Assembly: GCF_000302455.1 (NCBI RefSeq)
Contig: NZ_AMPO01000008.1
Location: 1 to 47,500 of the forward strand
Reading direction: 5' to 3'
Origin: Methanobacterium formicicum DSM 3637
Lineage (GTDB): Archaea > Methanobacteriota > Methanobacteria > Methanobacteriales > Methanobacteriaceae
DNA length: 47,500 nt
In this document: positions 1 to 8,186 of the stretch, piece by piece
How the letters are laid out: each line of letters starts with the position of its first letter
Numbering within the stretch: position 1 is the first letter of the stretch
The notes under the pieces: model-generated
Databases searched by the model: none
The model's input: the letters and a program-made list of their open reading frames with translations, nothing else
What the model was told of the DNA's origin: nothing
Position numbers and translations under genes: made by a program

Positions 1-231
1 CCTTTGGGCCGAGTTGTTTAGTCTGCGGTTTCCAACGTCCGATGGCATTAATTTCAGTGCACCATCTCAAATTAGTGTATTTTAAGAGATTTTATATTGT
101 GATGGTTGTTCTAGTCAGGTGTATTCAGTTAGGGTGAAAGTGTGCGTACATTATATGCTTTTATGCATGATGTGATGTCTTGTGTAGTAAGTATTCTTTA
201 ATTCATATCCATTTCATATGTTCATATTGGT
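1..231. other. Unassigned region upstream of first 5S rRNA
   Basis: No open reading frame or tRNA is visible. Because a 5S rRNA gene follows directly, positions 1 to about 100 could be the 3' end of a 23S rRNA or the 23S-5S spacer of an rRNA operon read on the plus strand. I could not confirm the 23S terminal helix because its 5' partner lies outside the window. Confidence 0.3.
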
Positions 232-352
<121 letters not shown>

Positions 353-476
353 ATTCATATTTACTCTATAATTTATTTAACATAGATTGGGTCAATTCTT
401 TTTGACTTTTTATTATATCTCCATTTGGTTTGATATTACCTGTAGGAGAGTATTCTATGTCATGTTAACCCCATTC

Positions 477-700
477 GTCCCCTCATATTTTGAGGGGATT
501 CCCCCTTTATGTTGACCCCTCCCTTTGTGGAGGGATCACCCCCCCTCCCCTTCACCTATGGTGGAGGGGAACCCCCCCTATTATAGTGAGGGTTTTACAT
601 TTACTCCCTGTCCCTTCCTAACGGAGGGGACAACCCCCCTTTAAATTTAACCCCATATCCCCTTCACCTCTGGTGGAGGGGAACCCCCTCTTAATGAGGG
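477..700. repeat. Cluster of short GC-rich hairpins between two 5S genes
   Basis: Six inverted repeats in 220 bases of otherwise AT-rich DNA: 479-497 (cccctca/tgagggg), 517-534 (ccctcc/ggaggg), 547-569, 609-632, 659-681 and 686-700. The hairpins at 547-569 and 659-681 share the same ccccttcacc stem and differ only in the 3-nt loop. Each is separated by runs of C or T. This could be structured spacer RNA, serial terminators or a small dispersed repeat family. Function is unknown. Confidence 0.65.
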
Positions 701-977
701 ATTTACCATTTCCTTAAATCAATCATATTCACCACATTTAACATTGAATTTCAGTAAATACCATAATAATACATTGAATTAGCCATAAAATATCTAAAAT
801 ACAGTTTCCTGATTTAACGTTACTTCCAGGTGAAAAAAGTCATGAAGTAACCTAAATCAATTCAGATATATAAATTTACAATAGAATCATGCCACGGGTC
901 AATGGACCTGTAAACCTAACAGATCATTCTGTAGGGTTATCATGCTAAAACCAACTTCATAGGTTGTTTCATTTGGC
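701..977. other. Spacer before second 5S, with TATA-like element and a hairpin
   Basis: No gene is visible. A TATA-like stretch (gatatataaatt) lies near 864-876, about 100 nt before the second 5S gene. A 10-bp inverted repeat with one mismatch lies at 913-938 (aacctaacag/ctgtagggtt). The second 5S could therefore have its own promoter, but this is inferred from position only. Confidence 0.35.
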
Positions 978-1098
978 ACGGCGGCCATAGCGGAGGGGCT
1001 ACACCTGGTCTCGTTTCGATCCCAGAAGTAAAGTCCTCCCACGTTTTGATGTTGTACTGTGGGCGAGAGCCTATGGGAAGCTCACAACGCTGCCGGCC
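978..1098 (+). rRNA. rrf: 5S ribosomal RNA, copy 2
   Basis: A second complete 5S rRNA gene. The terminal helix is cggcggc (979-985) with gctgccg (1089-1095), and the core is cgatcccagaagtaaagtcc. Compared with copy 1 it has more G-C pairs. One difference looks compensatory: ggacgagagtc in copy 1 against gggcgagagcc here, changing an A-U pair to G-C. Two diverged 5S genes about 625 nt apart suggest a solitary extra 5S rather than a fresh tandem duplication. Confidence 0.9.
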
Positions 1099-1451
1099 AT
1101 TATTTTCACATAGAATACTATTTTATTATAAAATCATTATTTCACTATAATGACTTTTCACTCAAGGCCTTCAATATAATGACTAATTTTTATTATAACG
1201 GTCTTTATTTCACTATAAGACCATTATTTTCACTATAAAAATTAAACTGAAACCTTTTTTTAATACAATTTATCTTTTTAATCCATTTATTATCTAAATC
1301 AAAATTAAACTCCATTTTTATAGACTTATCTTTCTAATCTCCAATTTTATAACTTAAATCTGTTATTATTTTCCTTCATAGCGTTCGCTAACCTGTTTAA
1401 CAACGTTCGTTAAGTTTAATAAATTTAATAAAATTTAAAAGAAAAAAATTT
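1099..1451. other. AT-rich gene-free stretch with a repeated motif
   Basis: No coding capacity is visible. The 11-mer TTTCACTATAA occurs at 1140-1150, 1208-1218 and 1228-1238, with related ttcaatataat and tattataacg segments between, so the stretch looks like decayed short tandem repeats. A further near copy lies at about 2034. Confidence 0.4.
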
Positions 1452-1811
1452 TTATGGAATTATTTTTTGGATCCAGGATCCGAAAACTCTACTGTAAAAT
1501 CCTCCCAGAAATTTTTTATATTCATTAATGGTCATGGCGTAAACTGGCAACATAGGATCATAAACTAAACCATCAACCACCAGGGCCATGTGAAGTGATA
1601 ATGGATTGTTGAAAAGAGTTAAAATGAAAGAATAAGGAATATTGTTTTTTTCACAGTAATCTGACAGTGCATAAGCTCTATCAGAACAGTCACTCGACCC
1701 TCCTTCAAGTACCATCTCAACTGGAACTCGAATCCACCAGTGTGGCTCATAAGGGATTTTACTCAGCGTTTCAAATATGATCTTGAATTCTTCGTCTTCT
1801 AGGTTTAACAT
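1452..1811 (-). CDS. Small transglutaminase-like protein
   Basis: About 119 residues from the ATG at 1811; a TTG three codons upstream (1820) is the alternative. Numbering from that TTG, Cys45 (in SSDCSDRAY), His77 (in LSLHMALV) and Asp88 (in VYDPM) have the spacing of the Cys-His-Asp triad of transglutaminase-like (papain-fold) proteins. The protein is shorter than usual for the family and lacks a signal peptide or obvious extra domain, so it is either a minimal enzyme or an N-terminally truncated remnant. No clear ribosome-binding site precedes either start, which adds to the doubt. It is followed downstream (lower coordinates) by the repeat-rich 5S region and preceded by 400 nt of non-coding DNA. 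The fold call rests on three residues and their spacing. Confidence 0.6.
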   Translation of the reverse strand: MLNLEDEEFKIIFETLSKIPYEPHWWIRVPVEMVLEGGSSDCSDRAYALSDYCEKNNIPYSFILTLFNNPLSLHMALVVDGLVYDPMLPVYAMTINEYKKFLGGFYSRVFGSWIQKIIP

Positions 1812-1820
1812 TGTTTTCAA

Positions 1821-2195
1821 TGAGTCGTGGATCTATGGTCCCAGTTGCGTTCTGGGGCACTGATTTTGATTATGGGCCTGTATGGTCATATATGATTTCT
1901 ATCCAAGTTTAATTTGTATTCAAGTTTAAGTTGTATATCTGTATCAACATTGTCCGGTAAACTGTAGGTTGCCCGGGCTGAACTTAAGGATTTATTGCTG
2001 GATCGTTAAGATAGACATGTTCTTTTTTACAATTTCACTATAAAAACTTTTCCATGTCTGTGGGGGTAGGTTGGCTGGTGTCTGCCAATTATGGGAATCT
2101 AACTGAAATCTGTGAGATTATTGAAATAGATTCACCTGACCTATATACCAACGTAAAAAAATTACCAATGTTAATACCAATGTAAAATATTGTAA
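1821..2195. other. Gene-free spacer
   Basis: No open reading frame of note, RNA gene or strong repeat is visible apart from one TTTCACTATAA copy near 2034 that matches those at 1140-1238. It separates the transglutaminase-like gene from the adhesin terminator. Confidence 0.4.
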
Positions 2196-2251
2196 AAATA
2201 AAAAAAGGGGAAAAAGGATTCATCAAATCTCTAAGAAATCCTCAAATCCTT
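2196..2251 (-). terminator. Terminator of adhesin-like gene 1
   Basis: On the minus strand the stop codon is followed by AAAGGATT, about 25 nt, AATCCTTT, and then a C/T-rich tail ending in a run of T. The same arrangement follows the second paralogue (4501-4551), so it is conserved between the two genes. Confidence 0.5.
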
Positions 2252-4246
2252 TCATTGTTTTTTTCGGGTTGCGGCTAATCCACCCAGTACACTTAGGATA
2301 CCAATGGCCAGTGGCACGATTGGTGCTCCGGTGCTTTGCATTCCCACAGTATTGGTTGTGCTTGCTGCGTTGACACTGTTACTGGTGCCGGTCTGGTTGG
2401 TACTGGTATTTGTATCGGTACTGCCTGGTGTGATGGTTACAGTAGAAGTCAATGGCTGACTGTCTGCCAGTACACCTACTACTGCACTTCCTGCTGCTTC
2501 ATCTGCACGGAGAGTGGCAGTGGCTATGCCGTTTATGGTGTATTTTTCCACGGATTTACTGCCCACGTTACCTAAAGTGGTGGTAAATGTCACTGGTGAA
2601 CCATCCGGTATATGTCCGTTTACAGGGTCAAGTGGGTTGATGGTAAATCCATCGGTGTCCTGGTTGAAACTGGCGGTTAATGTTGATGAGGACCCCTGAG
2701 GAATGCTCAGTGGTTCTGCGCTAAAGGTCAGATACAACCATGGAGAGTAATTTACATCTCCATCAATCAGTGTCTCAAATTCTGGATCATTGGAACCCCA
2801 CCAGTTATCTGTGGCATTCACATCTCCCTTGTGATTATAGATAGCACTGCCGTATTGGGCACTGTTTTCCACGATTCGGTTGAAATGCATAGTAATATCG
2901 CCTTCAGATGAAATAGCACCACCTTCATGGGCGCTGTTTCTGAAGAATGTGCTGTTGTTGACAATCAAATGATAATCATTGTAGATAGCTCCACCATTTT
3001 CTGCAGTGTTGTTTGAGAAGTTACTGCCTGCTACAGTCAAGGAATCTGAAGTGTAGATAGCCCCACCATTGGTAGTTGCATTGTTACTGGTGAAAGTACT
3101 GTCGGTTACAGTTGCGGTATCTCGGTTGAAGATAGCACCGCCCTCATAATTTGCAGTGTTGTTGGTGAATGTACTGCCATTTACAATCAAATTTTTATAA
3201 TTGTAGATAGCTCCACCATTATTACTAGTTGCGGTGTTGTTGGTGAAATGACTGTCAGTTACTGTCATATTGTCCTTGTTGTAAAGAGCACCACCATTCA
3301 AACCACCAGTGTTATTGGTGAATATACTGCCGGTTACAGTTAAAGTACCATCATTGTAGATAGCTCCACCATCACCTGTAGTTGCGGTGTTATATCCAAA
3401 GTAACTACCTATTACGGTTAAAGTACCAGTGTTGTAGATTCCTCCACCATATGCGGCAGAATTATTTTGTATAACCGAACCAGTCACAATACAAGTATCT
3501 ATATTGTAGATTCCTGCACCACTATAATTAGATAGAGTGTTGTCAGTTATGGTTGAATCAATAACTGTTAAATTACCGTTATTGAGGATTCCTCCACCGC
3601 CCCACATAGCTAGTCCTGTGTTATTTGATATAATGGAATTAATCACAGTCAAGGTACCGCCGTCATTGTAGATTCCTCCACCACCATTTAAGTAACCAAA
3701 GTTTAGGGTGTTACCAGTTATGGTAGAATCAACCACAGCTAAAGTACCGCTATTGTAGATTCCCCCACCGTAACTGGATGTGCTGTTTGTTACGTTACAG
3801 TTATCTAAGTATAAATTACCTTGATTGTAGATAGCACCACCATGATAATGGTTTCCATTGGTTAGTTCTAAGTTACTCAAGATTAAGGTTATTCCAGGTT
3901 TAATTGAGAATATAACGGTGTTATTGGTTCCGTTTATGATAGTCCCTGCCAGGTTTAGGCCCTGTATGGTCATGTTCTGGTTAATGGTTATGTTGGTATT
4001 GCCAGTTCCTGAGTAAACACCATCGGCAATGGTTACTACTCCATTGGGGCTTACGGTTCCGGTTGCGTTTTGAATGGTTAATTTGGCTGTTTGCCATGTT
4101 TGACCATCCCAGCTATCATTACCGTATGAACCATTCACGTAAATGGCTTCATCTGCTGCAGAAACAGTACTAGCACAAAATAGCACAGTTAAAGTAATGA
4201 GGATTAATGGGATTAACTTTCTGTATGTAATCGCTTGCTTAATTAT
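2252..4246 (-). CDS. Adhesin-like protein 1, beta-helix surface protein, probable AUA start
   Basis: About 664 residues. A signal peptide (basic start, hydrophobic LIPLILITLTVLFCA, cleavage after STVSA) is followed by about 450 residues of repeats with GGAIYN and FTNNTA motifs, as in right-handed beta-helix or Chlamydia PMP-type proteins. Next comes an Ig/invasin-like (Big_1-type) domain (GHIPDGSPVTFTTTLG), a Ser/Thr/Asn-rich linker, a final hydrophobic helix and a basic tail (ATRKKQ), so it is probably exported and anchored at the cell surface. The start is unusual: GGGAGGTG (4259-4252) sits just upstream of ATA (4246-4244), with no ATG/GTG/TTG at that place. A GTG at 4321 is in frame but lacks a ribosome-binding site, and the aligned reading in the paralogue hits a stop at once. 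Paralogue of the gene at 4553-7291. Confidence 0.85.
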   Translation of the reverse strand: MIKQAITYRKLIPLILITLTVLFCASTVSAADEAIYVNGSYGNDSWDGQTWQTAKLTIQNATGTVSPNGVVTIADGVYSGTGNTNITINQNMTIQGLNLAGTIINGTNNTVIFSIKPGITLILSNLELTNGNHYHGGAIYNQGNLYLDNCNVTNSTSSYGGGIYNSGTLAVVDSTITGNTLNFGYLNGGGGIYNDGGTLTVINSIISNNTGLAMWGGGGILNNGNLTVIDSTITDNTLSNYSGAGIYNIDTCIVTGSVIQNNSAAYGGGIYNTGTLTVIGSYFGYNTATTGDGGAIYNDGTLTVTGSIFTNNTGGLNGGALYNKDNMTVTDSHFTNNTATSNNGGAIYNYKNLIVNGSTFTNNTANYEGGAIFNRDTATVTDSTFTSNNATTNGGAIYTSDSLTVAGSNFSNNTAENGGAIYNDYHLIVNNSTFFRNSAHEGGAISSEGDITMHFNRIVENSAQYGSAIYNHKGDVNATDNWWGSNDPEFETLIDGDVNYSPWLYLTFSAEPLSIPQGSSSTLTASFNQDTDGFTINPLDPVNGHIPDGSPVTFTTTLGNVGSKSVEKYTINGIATATLRADEAAGSAVVGVLADSQPLTSTVTITPGSTDTNTSTNQTGTSNSVNAASTTNTVGMQSTGAPIVPLAIGILSVLGGLAATRKKQ

Positions 4247-4350
4247 CGTTTCACCTCCCTTATGCTTGTTAAACAGATTACACATTGTATTTTGAAATAC
4301 CTCATGATATAAAGTATTCACATCATAAAAAAATAGAAAAGTTTATATTC
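4247..4350 (-). promoter_or_regulatory. Promoter and 5' leader of adhesin gene 1
   Basis: On the minus strand a TATA-like AATATAAAC at 4341-4350 lies about 95 nt before the probable AUA start, leaving a leader of roughly 70 nt. The leader ends in GGGAGGTGAAACG. It is nearly identical to 7292-7397 upstream of the second paralogue, including the segment just before the ribosome-binding site. Confidence 0.55.
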
Positions 4351-4500
4351 AATCTTCATACTGGAAGGAAAACTGTTAAGATAACCTGAATATTGTTATC
4401 ATCGATAACTCTAAAATTGAAAATTTTATTTATCTAAAAAAAACTGTTTAATCTTATCTAAAGACTTTCTATATTTTCTAAAAAAGTTGTTTATCCTAAA

Positions 4501-4551
4501 AATAAAAAGGGGAAAAGGATTCATAAATCTTTAAGAAATCATCAAATCCTT
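4501..4551 (-). terminator. Terminator of adhesin-like gene 2
   Basis: Minus-strand inverted repeat AAAAGGATT/AATCCTTTT immediately after the stop codon, followed by CCCCTTTTTATTTTT. It matches the element at 2196-2251. Confidence 0.5.
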
Positions 4552-4552
4552 T

Positions 4553-7291
4553 TCATTGTTTTTTCCGGGTTGCGGCTAATCCGCCCACTATACTAAGGAT
4601 TGCTAAGGCCAGTGTCACCATTGGTGCTCCGGTGCTTTGCATTCCCACAGTGTTTCCAGATGTAGTAGATGTTGTGGTTGCTGCGTTTACTGTTGGTTGT
4701 GCCTTTAAAGTGAGGGGGCTAACACCTGTGCTGTTTATGCTGAATGTATCTGAGGCTATTGATGCACTGAATAGGTAATTTCCTGGGCCGGTGGTCCATC
4801 CTGAAACGTACAGGTTGGGATCGCCTACTGTAACATTGTTCATGGTCCAGGTTATGGTGTTTCCAGTAATGGTCCAGTTTCCATCACCCTCAATTTTGGA
4901 TATTACAAATCCTTCAGGTAAGGGTATGGTTATGGTAACGTTGGTTGCATCGTCTGGTCCATTGTTTCCCAGTTTGTATCTTAGAGTGAATGTTTCACCC
5001 ACAGTGGGATTGCTTTTGTCACTGGTTATCTGGATGTAAAGGTCTGCTTTAGGTACATAGACGGTACAGTTAGCTGTTGAATTATATGGATACTCAGCAT
5101 GGGTTTCATTTACCACATTGGTGACGTTGGTACCGGCTAAACTGGTAGAATTTACCAGTGCAGTCAGATAATAAGTTACGTTGCCATTATTTGCCACAAT
5201 TGCAGCCGGCCAGGTAACAGTACGGGTAACTGGATCCCAAACACCGCCTCCAGTGCAGTTAACAAAGTCTAAACCTGCTGGTAGAGTGTCGATGACAATC
5301 ACATTACTGGCAGTACTTGGTCCGGTGTTTTTAGCTACAATGGTAAATAGAACTGTTTCTCCAACATTTGGTCGAGTGTTGTTAGCGGTCTTGTTCAACT
5401 CCACAATTGCCTGGTTAACATACACATTGGCTGTAGTTTCATTGAAATAGGGATATAGATTGTAAGTGATGTTTGCCTTGTTGTCTAGTGTAGTACTTGC
5501 AGCAGAAGCTAAGATGCGCGCGTCAACTAAAATCGAAACACTCATGCTAGGCTGTAATTGATCAACACCCAATGAAGCTAAAATGTTATTCCATGTTAGT
5601 TCTACACCGGATGGAATAAGGCTTAGGATGTCATATGCAGAGGATACACCCACAAGTTCAGTTCCAACGGGTAAAATGTCTTTTAATGTGATAAAAGTTA
5701 CATTATCTGGGCCGTTGTTGGTTATAGTGATGTTGTACCTGACTATATCTCCTACATTGGCTACAGTCACATTGGCTGTGTTGGTAATGTTTAGGTTAGC
5801 TACGGGGTTAATTGAAATGTAAGCTGACTCTGAGTCACTGGTAGTGTATCCATCTGCAGTTGCAGTGAGTTGAACCGGATTGAACAATGGATTCAATGCA
5901 CCTTCGGTGGCATAAAATGTAGCAGACAGGACACCAGCATCAGTATTTCCTGTAAAGGAATGACTAGTTCCAGAATCAGTGAAGCTTCCCCATGGTATGT
6001 TCAGGGTTATAACTTCATCTGGTATGTGTCCTCCAACTAGATCACCACCTCCATTGATGTGGTTGAAATCAGCGATAATGGCTGATGTTTCGCCGTTGTT
6101 GATGGTGCTTGGGGTTGCGTTGACTGTTAAAATAACCCATTGATTGGCATCCACTGTACCAGATATGAGGTTATTGACCTTTGTTGGATCAACATTAGAT
6201 CCCCACCAGTTTAGTGTAGCGTTCACAGAACCTTTTTCCCTGCATATTGCACTACCTGCACTTGCAATGTTTCCAACAAAACTGTTGAAATGAGCTGTTA
6301 AATTAATAGAACCTCCCTGCCAAATTGAACTGTAAATAGCACCACCATAATTTGCAGTGTTATGGGTGAATGTACAGCTAGTTGCAATAAAATTAATAAA
6401 ACCACCATTTAGCCAAAGGGCTATAACACCACCATAATTAGCATGGTTACTATTAAAGGTAGAATTTATTGCAATATTGGTAATTGAACCGGATTGACCG
6501 CAGTAATTTGCTATACCACCACCATGATCTTTTGCGGTGTTAGTGGTGAAGTTACAGTTAGTCACAGTACTATTAACATAACCATTATCGGCAAGATTGT
6601 AGATAGTCCCTATGCTTTGTGCGGTGTTATTGGTGAAGTTACAGTTAGTCATTGTGATAATAATGTAATGATCAGTGATACCACAGTAATTCATTATTGC
6701 ACTACCTCTTACTGCTTTATTACAGTTGAATGTGCAGTTGGTTACAGTAGTTGTAATCGGGCCTTCGTCTGCAAAGTTGCAGATAGCACCTCCACCTCCA
6801 CCTGTCTGATCTAGGTTTGTTGCAGTATTGTTGGTGAATGTACAGTTTTCCACGGTTAAATCTCCATGGTTGTAGATAGCACCACCCCTATATCCAATTC
6901 CATTGGTAAATGTCAGATTACAGATGGTGACATTCACACCAGATGTAATGGTGAATATCCAGTTAGTGTCTGTTCCATTGATTATGGTTCCATTCTGGCT
7001 TAAGCCCTGTATGGTCATGTTCCGGTTAATGGTTATGTTGGTGTTGCCAGTTCCTGAGTAAACACCATCGGCAATGGTTACCACTCCGTTGGAGCTTACG
7101 GTTTCTGTTGCGTTCTGGATGGTTAGTTTGGCTGTTTGCCATGTTTGACCATCCCAGCTATCATTACCGTAGGAACCATTCACGAAAATTGCTTCATCCG
7201 CCGCAGAGACAGTACTGGCACAAAACAGTACGGTTAAGGTGATAAGCAGTAAAGGAATTAAATATCTGTATGTAATCGCTTGCTTTCGTAT
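4553..7291 (-). CDS. Adhesin-like protein 2, beta-helix plus DUF11 repeats, probable AUA start
   Basis: About 912 residues. A signal peptide is encoded upstream of the first standard start codon (GTG at 7183): ATA (7291-7289) lies four bases after GGAGGTGA and opens a frame encoding a basic start, LIPLLLITLTVLFCA and the cleavage region STVSAADEA. No ATG, GTG or TTG exists in this frame between the upstream TAG stop and GTG 7183. The mature part has a beta-helix section (GGAIYN, FTNNTA repeats), an Ig-like region, then three DUF11/CARDB-like repeats (for example IVELNKTANNTRPNVGETV and ADLYIQITSDKSNPTVGET), a linker, a hydrophobic helix and ATRKKQ. It is probably a cell-surface protein. The first about 80 and last about 30 residues nearly match paralogue 1, while the middles differ in domain content. 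Confidence 0.85.
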   Translation of the reverse strand: MRKQAITYRYLIPLLLITLTVLFCASTVSAADEAIFVNGSYGNDSWDGQTWQTAKLTIQNATETVSSNGVVTIADGVYSGTGNTNITINRNMTIQGLSQNGTIINGTDTNWIFTITSGVNVTICNLTFTNGIGYRGGAIYNHGDLTVENCTFTNNTATNLDQTGGGGGAICNFADEGPITTTVTNCTFNCNKAVRGSAIMNYCGITDHYIIITMTNCNFTNNTAQSIGTIYNLADNGYVNSTVTNCNFTTNTAKDHGGGIANYCGQSGSITNIAINSTFNSNHANYGGVIALWLNGGFINFIATSCTFTHNTANYGGAIYSSIWQGGSINLTAHFNSFVGNIASAGSAICREKGSVNATLNWWGSNVDPTKVNNLISGTVDANQWVILTVNATPSTINNGETSAIIADFNHINGGGDLVGGHIPDEVITLNIPWGSFTDSGTSHSFTGNTDAGVLSATFYATEGALNPLFNPVQLTATADGYTTSDSESAYISINPVANLNITNTANVTVANVGDIVRYNITITNNGPDNVTFITLKDILPVGTELVGVSSAYDILSLIPSGVELTWNNILASLGVDQLQPSMSVSILVDARILASAASTTLDNKANITYNLYPYFNETTANVYVNQAIVELNKTANNTRPNVGETVLFTIVAKNTGPSTASNVIVIDTLPAGLDFVNCTGGGVWDPVTRTVTWPAAIVANNGNVTYYLTALVNSTSLAGTNVTNVVNETHAEYPYNSTANCTVYVPKADLYIQITSDKSNPTVGETFTLRYKLGNNGPDDATNVTITIPLPEGFVISKIEGDGNWTITGNTITWTMNNVTVGDPNLYVSGWTTGPGNYLFSASIASDTFSINSTGVSPLTLKAQPTVNAATTTSTTSGNTVGMQSTGAPMVTLALAILSIVGGLAATRKKQ

Positions 7292-7397
7292 CGTTTCACC
7301 TCCCTTATGCTTGATAAACAGATTACATGAGATATTCTAACATATTTCCTTAATATAAAGTGTTCACTTCATAAGAAAATAGAAAGGTTTATATTTC
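7292..7397 (-). promoter_or_regulatory. Promoter and 5' leader of adhesin gene 2
   Basis: Minus-strand TATA-like AATATAAAC near 7388-7396, a leader with AACACTTTATATTA and GTAATCTGTTTATCAAGC, and GGGAGGTG at 7304-7297. It aligns along its whole length with 4247-4350. In this copy the GTG that aligns with GTG 4321 of gene 1 runs into TAA after a few codons, so the leader is not coding. Confidence 0.55.
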
Positions 7398-7667
7398 AAT
7401 TTTTTTAGAAAATAAGGGGAATTGTTACCAATCCCGGTTATTTTTAACCCTATAAACTTAAATACCTAAAATTAGACTGAATATCTAAAATGAAAGCTAA
7501 AAAATTACAAAATAAAAAAAATAATATCTTTCCTTAAAAGAATTTCCTTTAAAAGAAGAAAAATTTGACTTTTCTTAACCCCGAATCCCAAAAATTTTAT
7601 GAAAGGAGGGTAATTACTCCTATTTTCACCGGTAAATGGGGTATCAGCATTAATAAGGGATGTTCAC
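7398..7667. other. AT-rich gene-free spacer
   Basis: No gene seen. It contains only A/T-rich runs and the shared upstream DNA of two minus-strand units. Confidence 0.4.
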
Positions 7668-7928
7668 TTAATTATACTGAAATACACTAGGTTCTGCAAT
7701 TACACCACCTAGTAAAGAGATGATCACAACAGTGATGTTCAGGAATAATTTTAATGGATTTAAGGTATAACCACGATTACTGTAACGGGTTGCACATGAT
7801 TTTTCACTTCTTTTTAGAAGTTTACCAATTTCTTTAAAGTTATACCCTTCCTCACGTAGTTTACACATTTGGATATCTTCTTCCATAGTCCATCTACAGC
7901 CTAAACGACTATCTTCGTTATCACTCAT
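7668..7928 (-). CDS. Small Myb/SANT-like protein with C-terminal membrane segment
   Basis: 86 residues. Residues about 11-55 (CRWTMEEDIQMCKLREEGYN, then FKEIGKLLKRSEKSCATRYS) have the three-helix, tryptophan-led pattern of Myb/SANT or GcrA-like DNA-binding domains: W-T-x-E-E-D at the start, EIGKLL in helix 2 and SCATRY in the recognition helix. Residues about 58-78 (PLKLFLNITVVIISLLGGVI) form one hydrophobic helix. A DNA-binding domain tethered to the membrane is unusual. It is transcribed away from hsdR, with 258 nt between the two starts, so it might act on the shared region, but nothing in the sequence proves it. The domain call is by pattern only. Confidence 0.65.
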   Translation of the reverse strand: MSDNEDSRLGCRWTMEEDIQMCKLREEGYNFKEIGKLLKRSEKSCATRYSNRGYTLNPLKLFLNITVVIISLLGGVIAEPSVFQYN

Positions 7929-8058
7929 ATAATCACAAAATAGATTTGTTCATTTTTTCTTTATTATTGAAGTAAGTATTATTATCTACAAATATTAATT
8001 TTCCTAATTCAAGATCAGGGTACAGTTGCTGGTTATTCTCTTAACTAATGAAATAATT

Positions 8059-8075
8059 TGAGGTCCATTACCTCA
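8059..8075. promoter_or_regulatory. Palindrome TGAGGT-N5-ACCTCA upstream of hsdR
   Basis: A perfect 6-bp inverted repeat with 5-nt spacer, about 110 nt before the hsdR start, flanked by direct repeats TTAACTAAT (8041-8049 and 8085-8093). The size and symmetry fit a dimeric regulator site. No regulator for it is identified. Confidence 0.4.
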
Positions 8076-8156
8076 TAAATATTATTAACTAATAACAAAA
8101 TATTATGAAACTAGTAACTTAGTCAATAGATACCAAAAGTAGGAGCAAATAGTAAC

Positions 8157-8167
8157 TTTTTATATAA
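8157..8167 (+). promoter_or_regulatory. TATA box of the type I R-M operon
   Basis: TTTTATATAAT lies about 20-30 nt before the hsdR ATG at 8187 and no Shine-Dalgarno sequence stands in front of that ATG. The first gene of the operon is therefore probably translated from a leaderless or nearly leaderless transcript. Confidence 0.5.
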
Positions 8168-8186
8168 TCATAATCATCATAGTATC

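Noticed and set aside
4247..4321. GTG start at 4321 for adhesin gene 1
   Set aside because: It has no ribosome-binding site, lies inside the conserved leader, and the aligned GTG in the paralogue reaches a stop within a few codons.
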